From NCBI RefSeq assembly GCF_003202915.1, contig NZ_QGLP01000010.1:1-64000 (forward strand): a stretch of 64,000 nucleotides of DNA, in the 5' to 3' direction. The notes under the pieces were generated by a model. The model was not told the origin of the DNA. It made no database searches and was given only the letters and a program-made list of their open reading frames with translations. The stretch comes from Gilliamella apicola. Lineage in GTDB: Bacteria; Pseudomonadota; Gammaproteobacteria; Enterobacterales; Orbaceae. Both the position numbers and the translations under genes were made by a program. Shown piece by piece: positions 56,668 to 64,000 of this stretch; within the stretch, counting starts at the first letter, position 1; each line of letters starts with the position of its first letter.

Positions 56668-57033
56668 ATGAAACCATTAAGTTATACATTGGTTGTTATG
56701 GGTCCTGCTTATGGGGCCCAATCTGCTTATTGTGCTTATCAATTTGCGCAAATACTGCTTTCAAGCACTAATCATTTCATCGATAATATCTTTTTTTATG
56801 CGGATGGTGTTTACAACGCCAACTGTTATACGGATCCGGCTAATGATGAGTTTGATTTAATCAAAGCTTGGCAAAACTTAGCTAAACAATATTCCTTAAA
56901 GCTTACGGTCTGTGTAGCGGCTGCGCAAAGACGAGGAATTAGTGTAGACAATCTTGCCGAACATTTTGAATTAACTGGTCTTGGAGAGTTAAGTGCAGCA
57001 GTAGCAAGTTCAGATCGAGTTCTACAATTTTAA
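56668..57033 (+). CDS. tusD: Sulfurtransferase subunit TusD
   Basis: The 121-residue DsrE-like protein passes sulfur to TusE in 2-thiouridine synthesis of tRNA. It matches TusD: YTLVVMGPAYGAQSAYCAYQFAQILL, FFYADGVYNAN, active Cys82 in LKLTVCVAAAQRRGI, and LGELSAAVASSDRVLQF at the end. The longer frame from 56563 overlaps fkpA and is not the real start; the ATG at 56668 (MKPLSYTLVV) gives the family length. It is 28 bases after fkpA and 15 before tusC. TusB, the third subunit, is not found next to them. Confidence 0.94.
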   Translation: MKPLSYTLVVMGPAYGAQSAYCAYQFAQILLSSTNHFIDNIFFYADGVYNANCYTDPANDEFDLIKAWQNLAKQYSLKLTVCVAAAQRRGISVDNLAEHFELTGLGELSAAVASSDRVLQF

Positions 57034-57048
57034 ATATAGGCAGATAAC

Positions 57049-57402
57049 ATGAAAAAAGTAGCAATCATTATTAGCTCAGCACCACATGGCACTGCCAAAG
57101 GTCGAGAAGCATTAGATACCGCTTTAGCCCTTTCAACATTCAATCATATATCGGTCTTTTTTATCGGCGATGGTGTATTTCATCTATTAGCTAATCAACA
57201 TCCAGAGTTGATATTAATGCGTGATTACATTGCCACTTTTAATATGTTGGAACTTTATGACATTGAAGATGTTTATGTCTGTAAAGCATCATTAGATGAA
57301 CGGAATTTAAGCCAAATAACCATCAATATTGCCAACCAACTAATTGAAAATAAACAATTGCACCAATTACTAGCGAGTCAAGACGCGGTTTTACGCTTTT
57401 AA
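57049..57402 (+). CDS. tusC: Sulfurtransferase subunit TusC
   Basis: The 117-residue DsrF-like subunit matches E. coli TusC: IISSAPHGTAKGREALDTALALS, FFIGDGVFHLL, RDYIATFNMLELYDIEDVYVC, and the end QDAVLRF. In E. coli the hexamer TusB2C2D2 relays sulfur to TusE for mnm5s2U34. Here tusC is followed only by a terminator and the convergent nagE, so tusB is missing from the operon. A good RBS is lacking; AGGCAGAT lies before the ATG. Confidence 0.94.
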   Translation: MKKVAIIISSAPHGTAKGREALDTALALSTFNHISVFFIGDGVFHLLANQHPELILMRDYIATFNMLELYDIEDVYVCKASLDERNLSQITINIANQLIENKQLHQLLASQDAVLRF

Positions 57403-57495
57403 TTACCTTTAGAACCTCGATTACGCAACTCTTTTATTCTTTAATTTGAAAATTATCTTATTAATATTTAACCTAATTTTGCAAGTAATAATAAA

Positions 57496-57527
57496 AATCC
57501 CCGTGGCTATAATAAGCTGCGGGGATT
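57496..57527. terminator. Bidirectional terminator between tusC and nagE
   Basis: AATCCCCG and CGGGGATT form the base, with a further GGCT/AGCT top. T-rich tracts occur on both sides (TTATTTT on the plus strand, TTTTATTATT on the minus strand). Confidence 0.85.
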
Positions 57528-57559
57528 ATTTTAAACAAACTTAGTAGATAAAATTTATA

Positions 57560-59065
57560 TTAAACTAACTTTTTCATATGATCGGCAATCTTTTCAGCTT
57601 GTTGACCAACCACGATTTGCACACCGGTTTTACCTAATTTTATAACTGCCATTGCACCTAGTGCTTTAGCTGCTTGTTCATCAATTAGATCGGTATCATG
57701 AACATTCAAACGTAAACGAGTAATACATGAATCAATATTAGTTAAGTTTTCTTTACCACCAATAACTACTATATATTGTTCAGCAAGTTTAGATAAATCA
57801 CCACCAACTGGTGCTTTTTCTTGTGCTGATGTTTCTTCACTAATTTCAGTTGCATTAGCAACATCATCTTCACGACCCGGCGTTTTAAGATTGAATTTCA
57901 CAATTACAAAGCGGAATACGATATAGTAAACAAAGAAGAATACGATACCTTGTAGAATTAACATATACCAATGTACAGCTAATGGGTTACGAGATTGTAA
58001 CAACATATCGATTAGACCTGCACTGAATGCAAATCCAGATATCCATTGCATGGTTGCAGCAATAAATAGAGAGATCCCCGTTAAAACAGCATGGATTACA
58101 TATAACACAGGCGCAACAAACATGAAGGCAAATTCTAAAGGTTCAGTAATACCAGTAAAGAAGGCCGCAAAAGATGCCGCTAACATAATTGAAGCTGTTT
58201 TATCTTTATTACCTTTTTTAGCAGAATGATAAATTGCCAGTGCAGCACCAGGTAAACCAAACATCATAATAGGGAAGAAACCTGCTTGATAACGACCAGT
58301 TATACCTGCAATCGCTTTACCAGAATCAATAGAACCTTGTCCGCCTAAGAAGTTAGGAATATCATTAACACCTGCCACATCAAACCAAAATACTGAGTTT
58401 AACGCATGGTGTAAACCAACAGGAATTAATAAACGGTTAAAGAAGCCATAAATACCTGCACCCACTGAACCTAAATTCTTAATCCATTCACCAAAAGATA
58501 CTAATGCGCTAAAGACCATAGGCCAAATAAAATATAGCACTACAGAAACAAGTAACATCACCATAGATACAATGATTGGGACCAAACGCTTACCACTGAA
58601 AAAAGCTAATGTTTTATGTAGTTCAACAGAACTAAAGCGGTTATATAGTTCAGCAGACATAATCCCAACTAAAATACCGATAAATTGGTTATTTATCTTG
58701 AAAAAAGAGGGGGATATCTGTGCCTCCCAACCTTTTACACTGGTATCAACACCTTCAAATAGGGCAATAGTATTTGGTGATAATAGTGTAGTAATGATTA
58801 AAAAGCCTACCAATCCAGATAATGCTGCTGCGCCATCTTTATCTTTAGACATACCATACGCAACACCGATTGCGAAAAGGATTGGCATATTATCGATAAT
58901 AGCACTGCCGGATTTAATCAAAAATGCCGCAGCAATATTGTTGGCCCCCCAACCATCTGAATCAATCCAATAACCAACACCTAAAAGTATTGCAGCAGCT
59001 GGTAATACTGCCACAGGCACCATCAGTGAGCGCCCAATTCGTTGTAAATAAGCTAAAATTCCCAT
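57560..59065 (-). CDS. nagE: PTS N-acetylglucosamine-specific EIICB
   Basis: The 501-residue PTS permease has an EIIC domain (about 1-385; ten or so hydrophobic segments; GLHHALNSVFWFD, GRYQAGFFPIMMFGLPGAALA and GITEPLEFAFMFV) and an EIIB domain (about 420-501) with phosphocysteine Cys447 in NIDSCITRLRLNV. E. coli NagE has a C-terminal EIIA domain (648 residues in all); here it is absent, so phosphate must come from a separate EIIA, probably Crr. It is divergent from nagB, sharing a CRP site and a NagC-like site. Confidence 0.95.
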   Translation of the reverse strand: MGILAYLQRIGRSLMVPVAVLPAAAILLGVGYWIDSDGWGANNIAAAFLIKSGSAIIDNMPILFAIGVAYGMSKDKDGAAALSGLVGFLIITTLLSPNTIALFEGVDTSVKGWEAQISPSFFKINNQFIGILVGIMSAELYNRFSSVELHKTLAFFSGKRLVPIIVSMVMLLVSVVLYFIWPMVFSALVSFGEWIKNLGSVGAGIYGFFNRLLIPVGLHHALNSVFWFDVAGVNDIPNFLGGQGSIDSGKAIAGITGRYQAGFFPIMMFGLPGAALAIYHSAKKGNKDKTASIMLAASFAAFFTGITEPLEFAFMFVAPVLYVIHAVLTGISLFIAATMQWISGFAFSAGLIDMLLQSRNPLAVHWYMLILQGIVFFFVYYIVFRFVIVKFNLKTPGREDDVANATEISEETSAQEKAPVGGDLSKLAEQYIVVIGGKENLTNIDSCITRLRLNVHDTDLIDEQAAKALGAMAVIKLGKTGVQIVVGQQAEKIADHMKKLV

Positions 59066-59163
59066 AAGTTTTACCTCATATTATTATTTGGGAGTTACTT
59101 AAAAATAGTGAAATATCACATCGTTAAGTAAAAGTGTGTAAGTCAACTATATTTGACATTATA

Positions 59164-59186
59164 TTATTTTACTTCGCAAATTAAAT
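59164..59186. promoter_or_regulatory. Possible NagC box between nagE and nagB
   Basis: TTATTTTACTTCGCAAATTA at 59164-59183 has the AT-rich arms and the central TTCGCAA core expected for NagC/Mlc-family sites. It is in the divergent nagE-nagB region, and NagC is encoded downstream. The AT-rich context makes the match moderate. Confidence 0.5.
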
Positions 59187-59196
59187 GTTTGCTTTT

Positions 59197-59212
59197 TGTG
59201 ATTTACATCACG
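59197..59212. promoter_or_regulatory. CRP site between nagE and nagB
   Basis: TGTGA-TTTACA-TCACG differs from the symmetric CRP core only at the last base. It lies 102 bases upstream of nagB and 131 upstream of nagE. A CRP site is also present in this region in E. coli. Confidence 0.8.
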
Positions 59213-59314
59213 ATTTTTTTTTGATTAATTACTTTAATATAGTAGAATACCCGCAACATATTTTACTTTAAAAAAAAAGATTTTATTTAATTATATCAGA
59301 AGAGGCTATATCTT

Positions 59315-60121
59315 ATGAGACTTATTCCTTTAGAAAGTGCGCAAGAAGTCGGCGCTTGGGTAGCGCAGCGCATTGTTAACAAAATTAATCAATTTAAACC
59401 GACAGCGGATCGTCCGTTTTTATTAGGCTTACCAACAGGAAGTTCACCGCTAGTTATGTATCAACAACTGATTAAACAATACCAAGCAGGTAACGTCAGT
59501 TTTAAAAATGTAGTTACTTTCAATATGGATGAGTATGTTGGCCTTCCTGAAGATCATCCACAAAGTTATCACACTTTTATGTATGAAAATTTCTTCAATC
59601 ATGTTGATATTGATAAAAACAATATCCATATATTAAATGGTAATGCACCTGATATTGATGAAGAGTGCCGAGCATACGAAGAAAAAATTAAATCCTATGG
59701 TAAAATCAATATTTTTGTTGGTGGTGTTGGTCAAGATGGGCATATTGCCTTTAATGAACCAGGTTCTTCGCTTTGTTCAAGAACGCGGATTAAAACCTTA
59801 ACTGAAGATACCATTATCGCTAATTCACGCTTCTTTGATAATGATATCAAACAAGTTCCAAAACACGCGTTAACTATCGGTGTTGCAACATTAATGGATG
59901 CACAGGAAGTGATCTTATTAGTTTGTGGCCACAACAAAAGTTTAGCTTTACAAGCTGGTGTTGAAGGATCAGTTAATCATTTATGGACAGTTACCGCATT
60001 ACAAATGCATCCTGCATCAATTATTGTTTGTGATGAGCCGAGTACTGATGATCTTAAAGTGAAAACTCTAAAATATTTCCAACAAATGGAAGCTGATAAC
60101 CTTAAAGTGACCGTTTTATAA
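59315..60121 (+). CDS. nagB: Glucosamine-6-phosphate deaminase
   Basis: The 268-residue enzyme converts GlcN-6-P to Fru-6-P and ammonia. Family parts are [88 protein letters not shown] and [18 protein letters not shown]. The RBS is AGAGG. Its order nagB-nagA-nagC, divergent from nagE, is that of E. coli. nagD, the fourth gene in E. coli, is absent. Confidence 0.98.
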   Translation: MRLIPLESAQEVGAWVAQRIVNKINQFKPTADRPFLLGLPTGSSPLVMYQQLIKQYQAGNVSFKNVVTFNMDEYVGLPEDHPQSYHTFMYENFFNHVDIDKNNIHILNGNAPDIDEECRAYEEKIKSYGKINIFVGGVGQDGHIAFNEPGSSLCSRTRIKTLTEDTIIANSRFFDNDIKQVPKHALTIGVATLMDAQEVILLVCGHNKSLALQAGVEGSVNHLWTVTALQMHPASIIVCDEPSTDDLKVKTLKYFQQMEADNLKVTVL

Positions 60122-60132
60122 AGGATAACTCA

Positions 60133-61275
60133 ATGTACGCATTAACAAATTGCCGTATTTATACTGGTTATGAAATTCTTGAAAATCACGCCGTTGTAAT
60201 CGACGGCGATAAGATTGCCAAAGTTTGTAAACAAGAAGAATTACCAGCAGGTATCACCATTAAAGATTTACAAGGTGCCATCGTCGCACCGGGTCTTATT
60301 GACATTCAAGTCAATGGTTGTGGTGGTGTTCAATTTAATGAAACACTTGATGCGTTAAGTGTTGAAACATTAGAAAAAATGCAAGCAACCAATCTTGTTT
60401 ATGGCTGTACCAGCTATTTACCGACGTTAATCACTTCAACTGATGAATTTATGATTAAAGCAGTAAATGTAATGTGTGAATATTTGGCTAAACATCCAAA
60501 CCAAGCATTAGGTTTACACCTTGAAGGGCCTTATATTAACCCTGAAAAGAAAGGTATACATAACGTCAATTACATCCGCCAACCTTCACAAAAAATGATC
60601 GACTTTCTTTGTGACAATGCCGATGTAATAAAAATTATTACGTTAGCTCCTGAAAAAGTTGAATCTCATTATATTAAACAATTAGCTGAAGCTGGCATTC
60701 ATGTTTCTGTTGGCCATTCTAACGGCCATTATGAAGATTGCCGTCGTGGTTTTAATGCCGGTATTCGTTTAGGTACGCATCTATTTAATGCAATGCCTTA
60801 TATTACTGGTCGTGAGCCGGGTGTTGTTGGTGCAATTTATGATGAACCAGAAGTTTATGTTGGTATTATTGCAGATGGACAACATGTAAGTTGGGCGAAT
60901 ATTCGTAATAGTCATAAAATTAAACAAGACCATTTAATTTTGATTACTGATGCGATGTTATTAGCCGGCTCTAATTTAACTTCTGGGGTATTTGCTGATA
61001 AAACTATCTATTACAAAGATGGCCGTTGTGTTGATGAAAATGGCACATTAGGTGGTTCAGCATTAACCATGATTGAAGCAGTAAAAAATGCGGTTGAATA
61101 TGTTGGAATTGCGTTAGATGAAGCATTAAGAATGGCAACGCTTTATCCAGCAAAAGCAATTGGCGTTGATAAACAACTTGGCACCATCACCGAAAATAAA
61201 ATTGCCAACTTGGTTATTTTTGATCGTGATTTTTCAAACGTGAAAACGGTTGTTAATGGAGAGATGACCCGCTAG
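60133..61275 (+). CDS. nagA: N-acetylglucosamine-6-phosphate deacetylase
   Basis: The 380-residue amidohydrolase removes the acetyl group of GlcNAc-6-P, the product of NagE. It shows [34 protein letters not shown] (Glu metal ligand), [21 protein letters not shown]-type (here [16 protein letters not shown]), [10 protein letters not shown] and [11 protein letters not shown] with the catalytic Asp. It is 11 bases after nagB. It supplies NagB's substrate; GlcNAc-6-P is also the inducer that inactivates NagC. Confidence 0.98.
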   Translation: MYALTNCRIYTGYEILENHAVVIDGDKIAKVCKQEELPAGITIKDLQGAIVAPGLIDIQVNGCGGVQFNETLDALSVETLEKMQATNLVYGCTSYLPTLITSTDEFMIKAVNVMCEYLAKHPNQALGLHLEGPYINPEKKGIHNVNYIRQPSQKMIDFLCDNADVIKIITLAPEKVESHYIKQLAEAGIHVSVGHSNGHYEDCRRGFNAGIRLGTHLFNAMPYITGREPGVVGAIYDEPEVYVGIIADGQHVSWANIRNSHKIKQDHLILITDAMLLAGSNLTSGVFADKTIYYKDGRCVDENGTLGGSALTMIEAVKNAVEYVGIALDEALRMATLYPAKAIGVDKQLGTITENKIANLVIFDRDFSNVKTVVNGEMTR

Positions 61276-61311
61276 AATGTGAGATAGTTAATGAAAGTAT
61301 TGAGATAAAAT

Positions 61312-62535
61312 ATGACCTTTAATTATCTACACCTAGTTGGTAATGCTGAACTAATCAAACAATTAAATTATGCAATGATTTACCGTTTGGTTGTTCAGCA
61401 AGCCCCTGTTTCACGCATTCAACTCGCCGAAATTAGTCAATTAGCACCAGCCAGTATCACCAAAATTACTCGCCAACTTCTTAAAAAAAACTTAATCAAA
61501 GAAGTTGATGCACAACAATCAACAGGCGGGCGACCTGCTGTTTCAATACAAGCAAAATTTGGTTACTATCAAACTATTGCTATCCAATTGAGTCGTTCGC
61601 ATGTCACCATTGAACTTTATGATTTTGGCGCTAACAGTTTAGTTTCCGAAGTTTATCCATTAACTTTGTTTACCCAACAATCAGCCGAAGAGTATTTAAT
61701 TGCATTAATCGATCAATTCATAGAGCAAAACAACAAAAAAGTAAAACACCTTGTGGCGATATCAGTAGTATTACCTGGTTTGATTGACTCTGTACGCGGA
61801 ATTATTCGTTATACCCCCCATATTCAAGTTAAAGCATGGCCTTTAGCTGATGTCCTGCGAGAAAAGTTCAAGGTTTCGATTTTTATTGGCAATGATATTC
61901 AAAGTTTAGCTTTAGCAGAAAGTTATTTTGGTTCAACTCAAGATGTTGATGATTCCATTTTGATTCGTGTGCATCGAGGTGTGGGTTCCGGTGTAATTGT
62001 TAACCAACAATTGCTAACTAACCATAACCAAAGTGCTTGCGAAGTTGGTCACATTCAAATCGATGCATTAGGTGAACGTTGCCATTGTGGCAATTTTGGC
62101 TGTTTGGAAAATCGAGTAGTTAATAAAGCGATTGAGCTTCGAGCTAAACAGATGATTGAGCAGGGTTATCCAACTAAATTATGTTTGGATGACTGTAATA
62201 TTGCCAATATTTGTAAATATGCTAATCAAGGTGATGAACTGGCAATTAAGTTAGTCAAAGATGCTGGTGAAAATTTGGGTAGAGCAGTTGCCATGATGGT
62301 CAATATTTTTAATCCACAACGAATTGTGTTGGCAGGCGAATTAACTAAATCACCAGACGTATTGTTAAATGCGGTAAATAGCGCGTTAAATGCCCAAAGC
62401 TTAGAAGAGTTAAGAAATAATCTTACCATTAATTGTTCATCACTTAATGACCGTTCAGCAATTGGGGCATTTGCCTTAGTACAACAAGCGTTATTTAACG
62501 GTTCACTGTTAATGACCTTGTTAGAAACAATCTAA
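61312..62535 (+). CDS. nagC: NagC, ROK-family repressor of N-acetylglucosamine genes
   Basis: The 407-residue ROK repressor has an N-terminal winged helix (YRLVVQQAPVSRIQLAEISQLAPASITKITRQLL) and a C-terminal sugar-kinase-like domain. The zinc-binding motif is LGERCHCGNFGCLEN and the effector site is near GNDIQSLALAESYFG and VHRGVGSG. It agrees with E. coli NagC over its length (406). It is the last gene of nagBAC; a terminator follows. It likely represses nagE and nagBAC and responds to GlcNAc-6-P. Confidence 0.96.
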   Translation: MTFNYLHLVGNAELIKQLNYAMIYRLVVQQAPVSRIQLAEISQLAPASITKITRQLLKKNLIKEVDAQQSTGGRPAVSIQAKFGYYQTIAIQLSRSHVTIELYDFGANSLVSEVYPLTLFTQQSAEEYLIALIDQFIEQNNKKVKHLVAISVVLPGLIDSVRGIIRYTPHIQVKAWPLADVLREKFKVSIFIGNDIQSLALAESYFGSTQDVDDSILIRVHRGVGSGVIVNQQLLTNHNQSACEVGHIQIDALGERCHCGNFGCLENRVVNKAIELRAKQMIEQGYPTKLCLDDCNIANICKYANQGDELAIKLVKDAGENLGRAVAMMVNIFNPQRIVLAGELTKSPDVLLNAVNSALNAQSLEELRNNLTINCSSLNDRSAIGAFALVQQALFNGSLLMTLLETI

Positions 62536-62566
62536 TAACACGAGTATCGTTTGATAATAAAAATAT

Positions 62567-62590
62567 AAAAGCCCATCAACTGGGCTTTTA
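62567..62590. terminator. Terminator between convergent nagC and asd
   Basis: AAAAGCCCA and TGGGCTTTT flank a TCAAC loop, with T residues on both strands. Confidence 0.92.
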
Positions 62591-62600
62591 TTATTCATCA

Positions 62601-63704
62601 TTAAGCTAAGATACGAAGCATTCTTCGTAATGGTTCGGCAGCACCCCATAATAGCTGATCGCCAACCGTAAAGGCAGATAAATAGTCTTTACCCATATTC
62701 AATTTACGTAAGCGTCCTACAGGAGTAGTTAATGTACCCGTAACCGCTGCTGGAGTGAGTTCTCGCATTGAAAGCTCACGATCATTAGGGATAACTTTAA
62801 CCCAATCGTTATGTGCTGCCAGTAACTTTTCAACTTCCGCAACACTGATATCTTTTTTCAACTTAATCGTGAACGATTGACTATGACAACGTAATGCCCC
62901 AACTCGTACACAAAGTCCATCGACTGGAATAATCTGACTCGTTCCTAGAATTTTATTGGTTTCCGCTTGACCTTTCCACTCTTCACGACTTTGGCCATTA
63001 TCAAGAGCCTTATCAATCCAAGGAATTAAGCTACCCGCTAATGGCACACCAAAATTATCAGTTGGTAAACTACCATCTCGCATTTTTTGCGTCACTTTGC
63101 GTTCAATATCTAAAATAGAAGAGTTAGGATCTTGAAGTTCTTTAGCCACTTCGGCGTTTAACATTCCCATTTGAGTAAGTAACTCACGCATATGACGTGC
63201 ACCGCCACCGGAAGCCGCTTGATAAGTGGAAACCGAAATCCAATCAACTAAGTTTTCAGCAAACAATCCACCAAGTGACATCAACATTAAACTTACCGTA
63301 CAGTTACCACCAACAAAGGTCTTTATTCCTTTGTCTAAAGCGGTCTGGATATTCGCTTTATTGACTGGATCAAGAACGATGATTGCTTCATCTTCCATTC
63401 TCAAGGTTGAAGCCGCATCAATCCAATAACCTTGCCAGCCAGTTGCCCGCAATTTTTTATAAATATCAGAAGTATAATCACCACCTTGACAGGTCACAAT
63501 AATATCTAATGCTTGCAGCGCATCAATATTATCTGCGCTTTGCAATGTTCCTGTTTTACCGCCAAAAGTAGGCGCAGCTTGACCTGCTTGTGATGTAGAA
63601 AAGAAAACAGGATTGATATAATCAAAATCATGTTCTTCAACCATTCGTTGCATAAGAACAGAACCAACCATTCCTCGCCAACCAACAAAACCAACATTTT
63701 TCAT
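62601..63704 (-). CDS. asd: Aspartate-semialdehyde dehydrogenase
   Basis: The 367-residue NADPH enzyme of the gammaproteobacterial type makes aspartate semialdehyde for lysine, DAP, methionine and threonine. It has the nucleotide-binding [24 protein letters not shown]-type (here VLDPVN) segment, catalytic Cys135 in [26 protein letters not shown] and [15 protein letters not shown] with the active His. The RBS TTTGGAAAT precedes the ATG. No lysine riboswitch is seen in the 296 bases upstream; the region up to the window end is AT-rich with no gene. Confidence 0.97.
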   Translation of the reverse strand: MKNVGFVGWRGMVGSVLMQRMVEEHDFDYINPVFFSTSQAGQAAPTFGGKTGTLQSADNIDALQALDIIVTCQGGDYTSDIYKKLRATGWQGYWIDAASTLRMEDEAIIVLDPVNKANIQTALDKGIKTFVGGNCTVSLMLMSLGGLFAENLVDWISVSTYQAASGGGARHMRELLTQMGMLNAEVAKELQDPNSSILDIERKVTQKMRDGSLPTDNFGVPLAGSLIPWIDKALDNGQSREEWKGQAETNKILGTSQIIPVDGLCVRVGALRCHSQSFTIKLKKDISVAEVEKLLAAHNDWVKVIPNDRELSMRELTPAAVTGTLTTPVGRLRKLNMGKDYLSAFTVGDQLLWGAAEPLRRMLRILA

Positions 63705-64000
63705 AGTTTATTTCCAAAGGTAGATGTTATATAAAGAAATATTTACTGACTATTAAAGCAAAATATCATCATAAAACAAGTCAGATAAGAATTATTTTTG
63801 TAGTCGCGGATATGATAACGTGATGTTATATATAATTTTATAGACAAAACTGAAGGTGACACAAAAACTAGCTCATCATAAACTAGTCACTAATATTTGT
63901 TTTCCACATAAAAAACACCATCATATCGACAAAATAATTAATAAAATGGCCATCTTCTTGGTTAGCTATAATAAAGACGTTTTCATTTTGAGAACGATTT

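Noticed and set aside
63705-64000. Lysine riboswitch upstream of asd
   Set aside because: None of the conserved lysine-riboswitch sequence blocks was found in the upstream region read on the minus strand.

Overview
The window is a continuous piece of an AT-rich gammaproteobacterial chromosome. Most genes have close Escherichia coli counterparts (SlmA, RraA, MenA, DeoR, CysE, NagC, Asd of the gamma type, initiator tRNA). The low GC content and the partly scrambled enterobacterial/Pasteurellaceae-like gene order suggest an Orbales-type gut symbiont such as Gilliamella. That assignment is an inference from composition and gene content, not a database result. I see no prophage, CRISPR array, complete insertion sequence or replication origin.

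Layout. 1-5.1 kb: the end of tuf, a Fur-box-controlled TonB-dependent receptor, a Crp/Fnr regulator divergent from a cupin-methyltransferase pair, and a PhnA-type zinc-ribbon protein. 5.2-11.5 kb: rpsB (with an S2-type leader), tsf, pyrH and frr, then deoC-deoR placed between frr and dxr. 11.5-18.6 kb: bioB with a BirA operator, then a complete sucrose locus (fructokinase, invertase, LacI-type repressor, LacY-family permease) with an acetyltransferase gene and the debris of a second fructokinase-acetyltransferase pair. 18.7-27.4 kb: cysE, mscS, slmA-dut-coaBC, recN (LexA box), mntH (Fur box), yagU and a small membrane protein. 27.6-31 kb: metE-metF and the initiator tRNA. 31.2-34.8 kb: an IclR-controlled sugar-acid module (P-loop kinase, KDPG-type aldolase, MFS porter). 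35-41.1 kb: a GFA-family protein, carAB and argF with ARG boxes. 41.2-46.8 kb: pgpA, nadK, grpE (sigma-32-type promoter), def, dprA, rraA and menA. 46.9-50.2 kb: an HlyD protein with two ABC-2 permeases but no ATPase. 50.5-57.4 kb: ndh, yiiX, fabZ-lpxA-lpxB-rnhB, a lipoprotein version of FkpA, and tusD-tusC without tusB. 57.5-62.6 kb: nagE / nagBAC. 62.6-63.7 kb: asd.

How the genes work together. The carbon side is sugar specialised. Sucrose enters by a proton symporter and is split by a GH32 enzyme, and the fructose is phosphorylated; a CRP site lies between LacI-type operators. N-acetylglucosamine enters through a PTS EIICB and is processed by NagA and NagB. A sugar acid probably enters through the MFS porter and is cleaved by the aldolase. 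CarAB and ArgF both carry ARG boxes, and the two metal uptake genes carry strong Fur boxes.

The most unusual observations are the decayed duplicate of the cscK-acetyltransferase junction, the paired DeoR-type operators of a deo unit lodged inside the tsf-pyrH-frr-dxr cluster, the three-copy palindromic operator set of the IclR module, the ATPase-less permease operon, the inner-membrane-type lipobox on FkpA, and the missing TusB.
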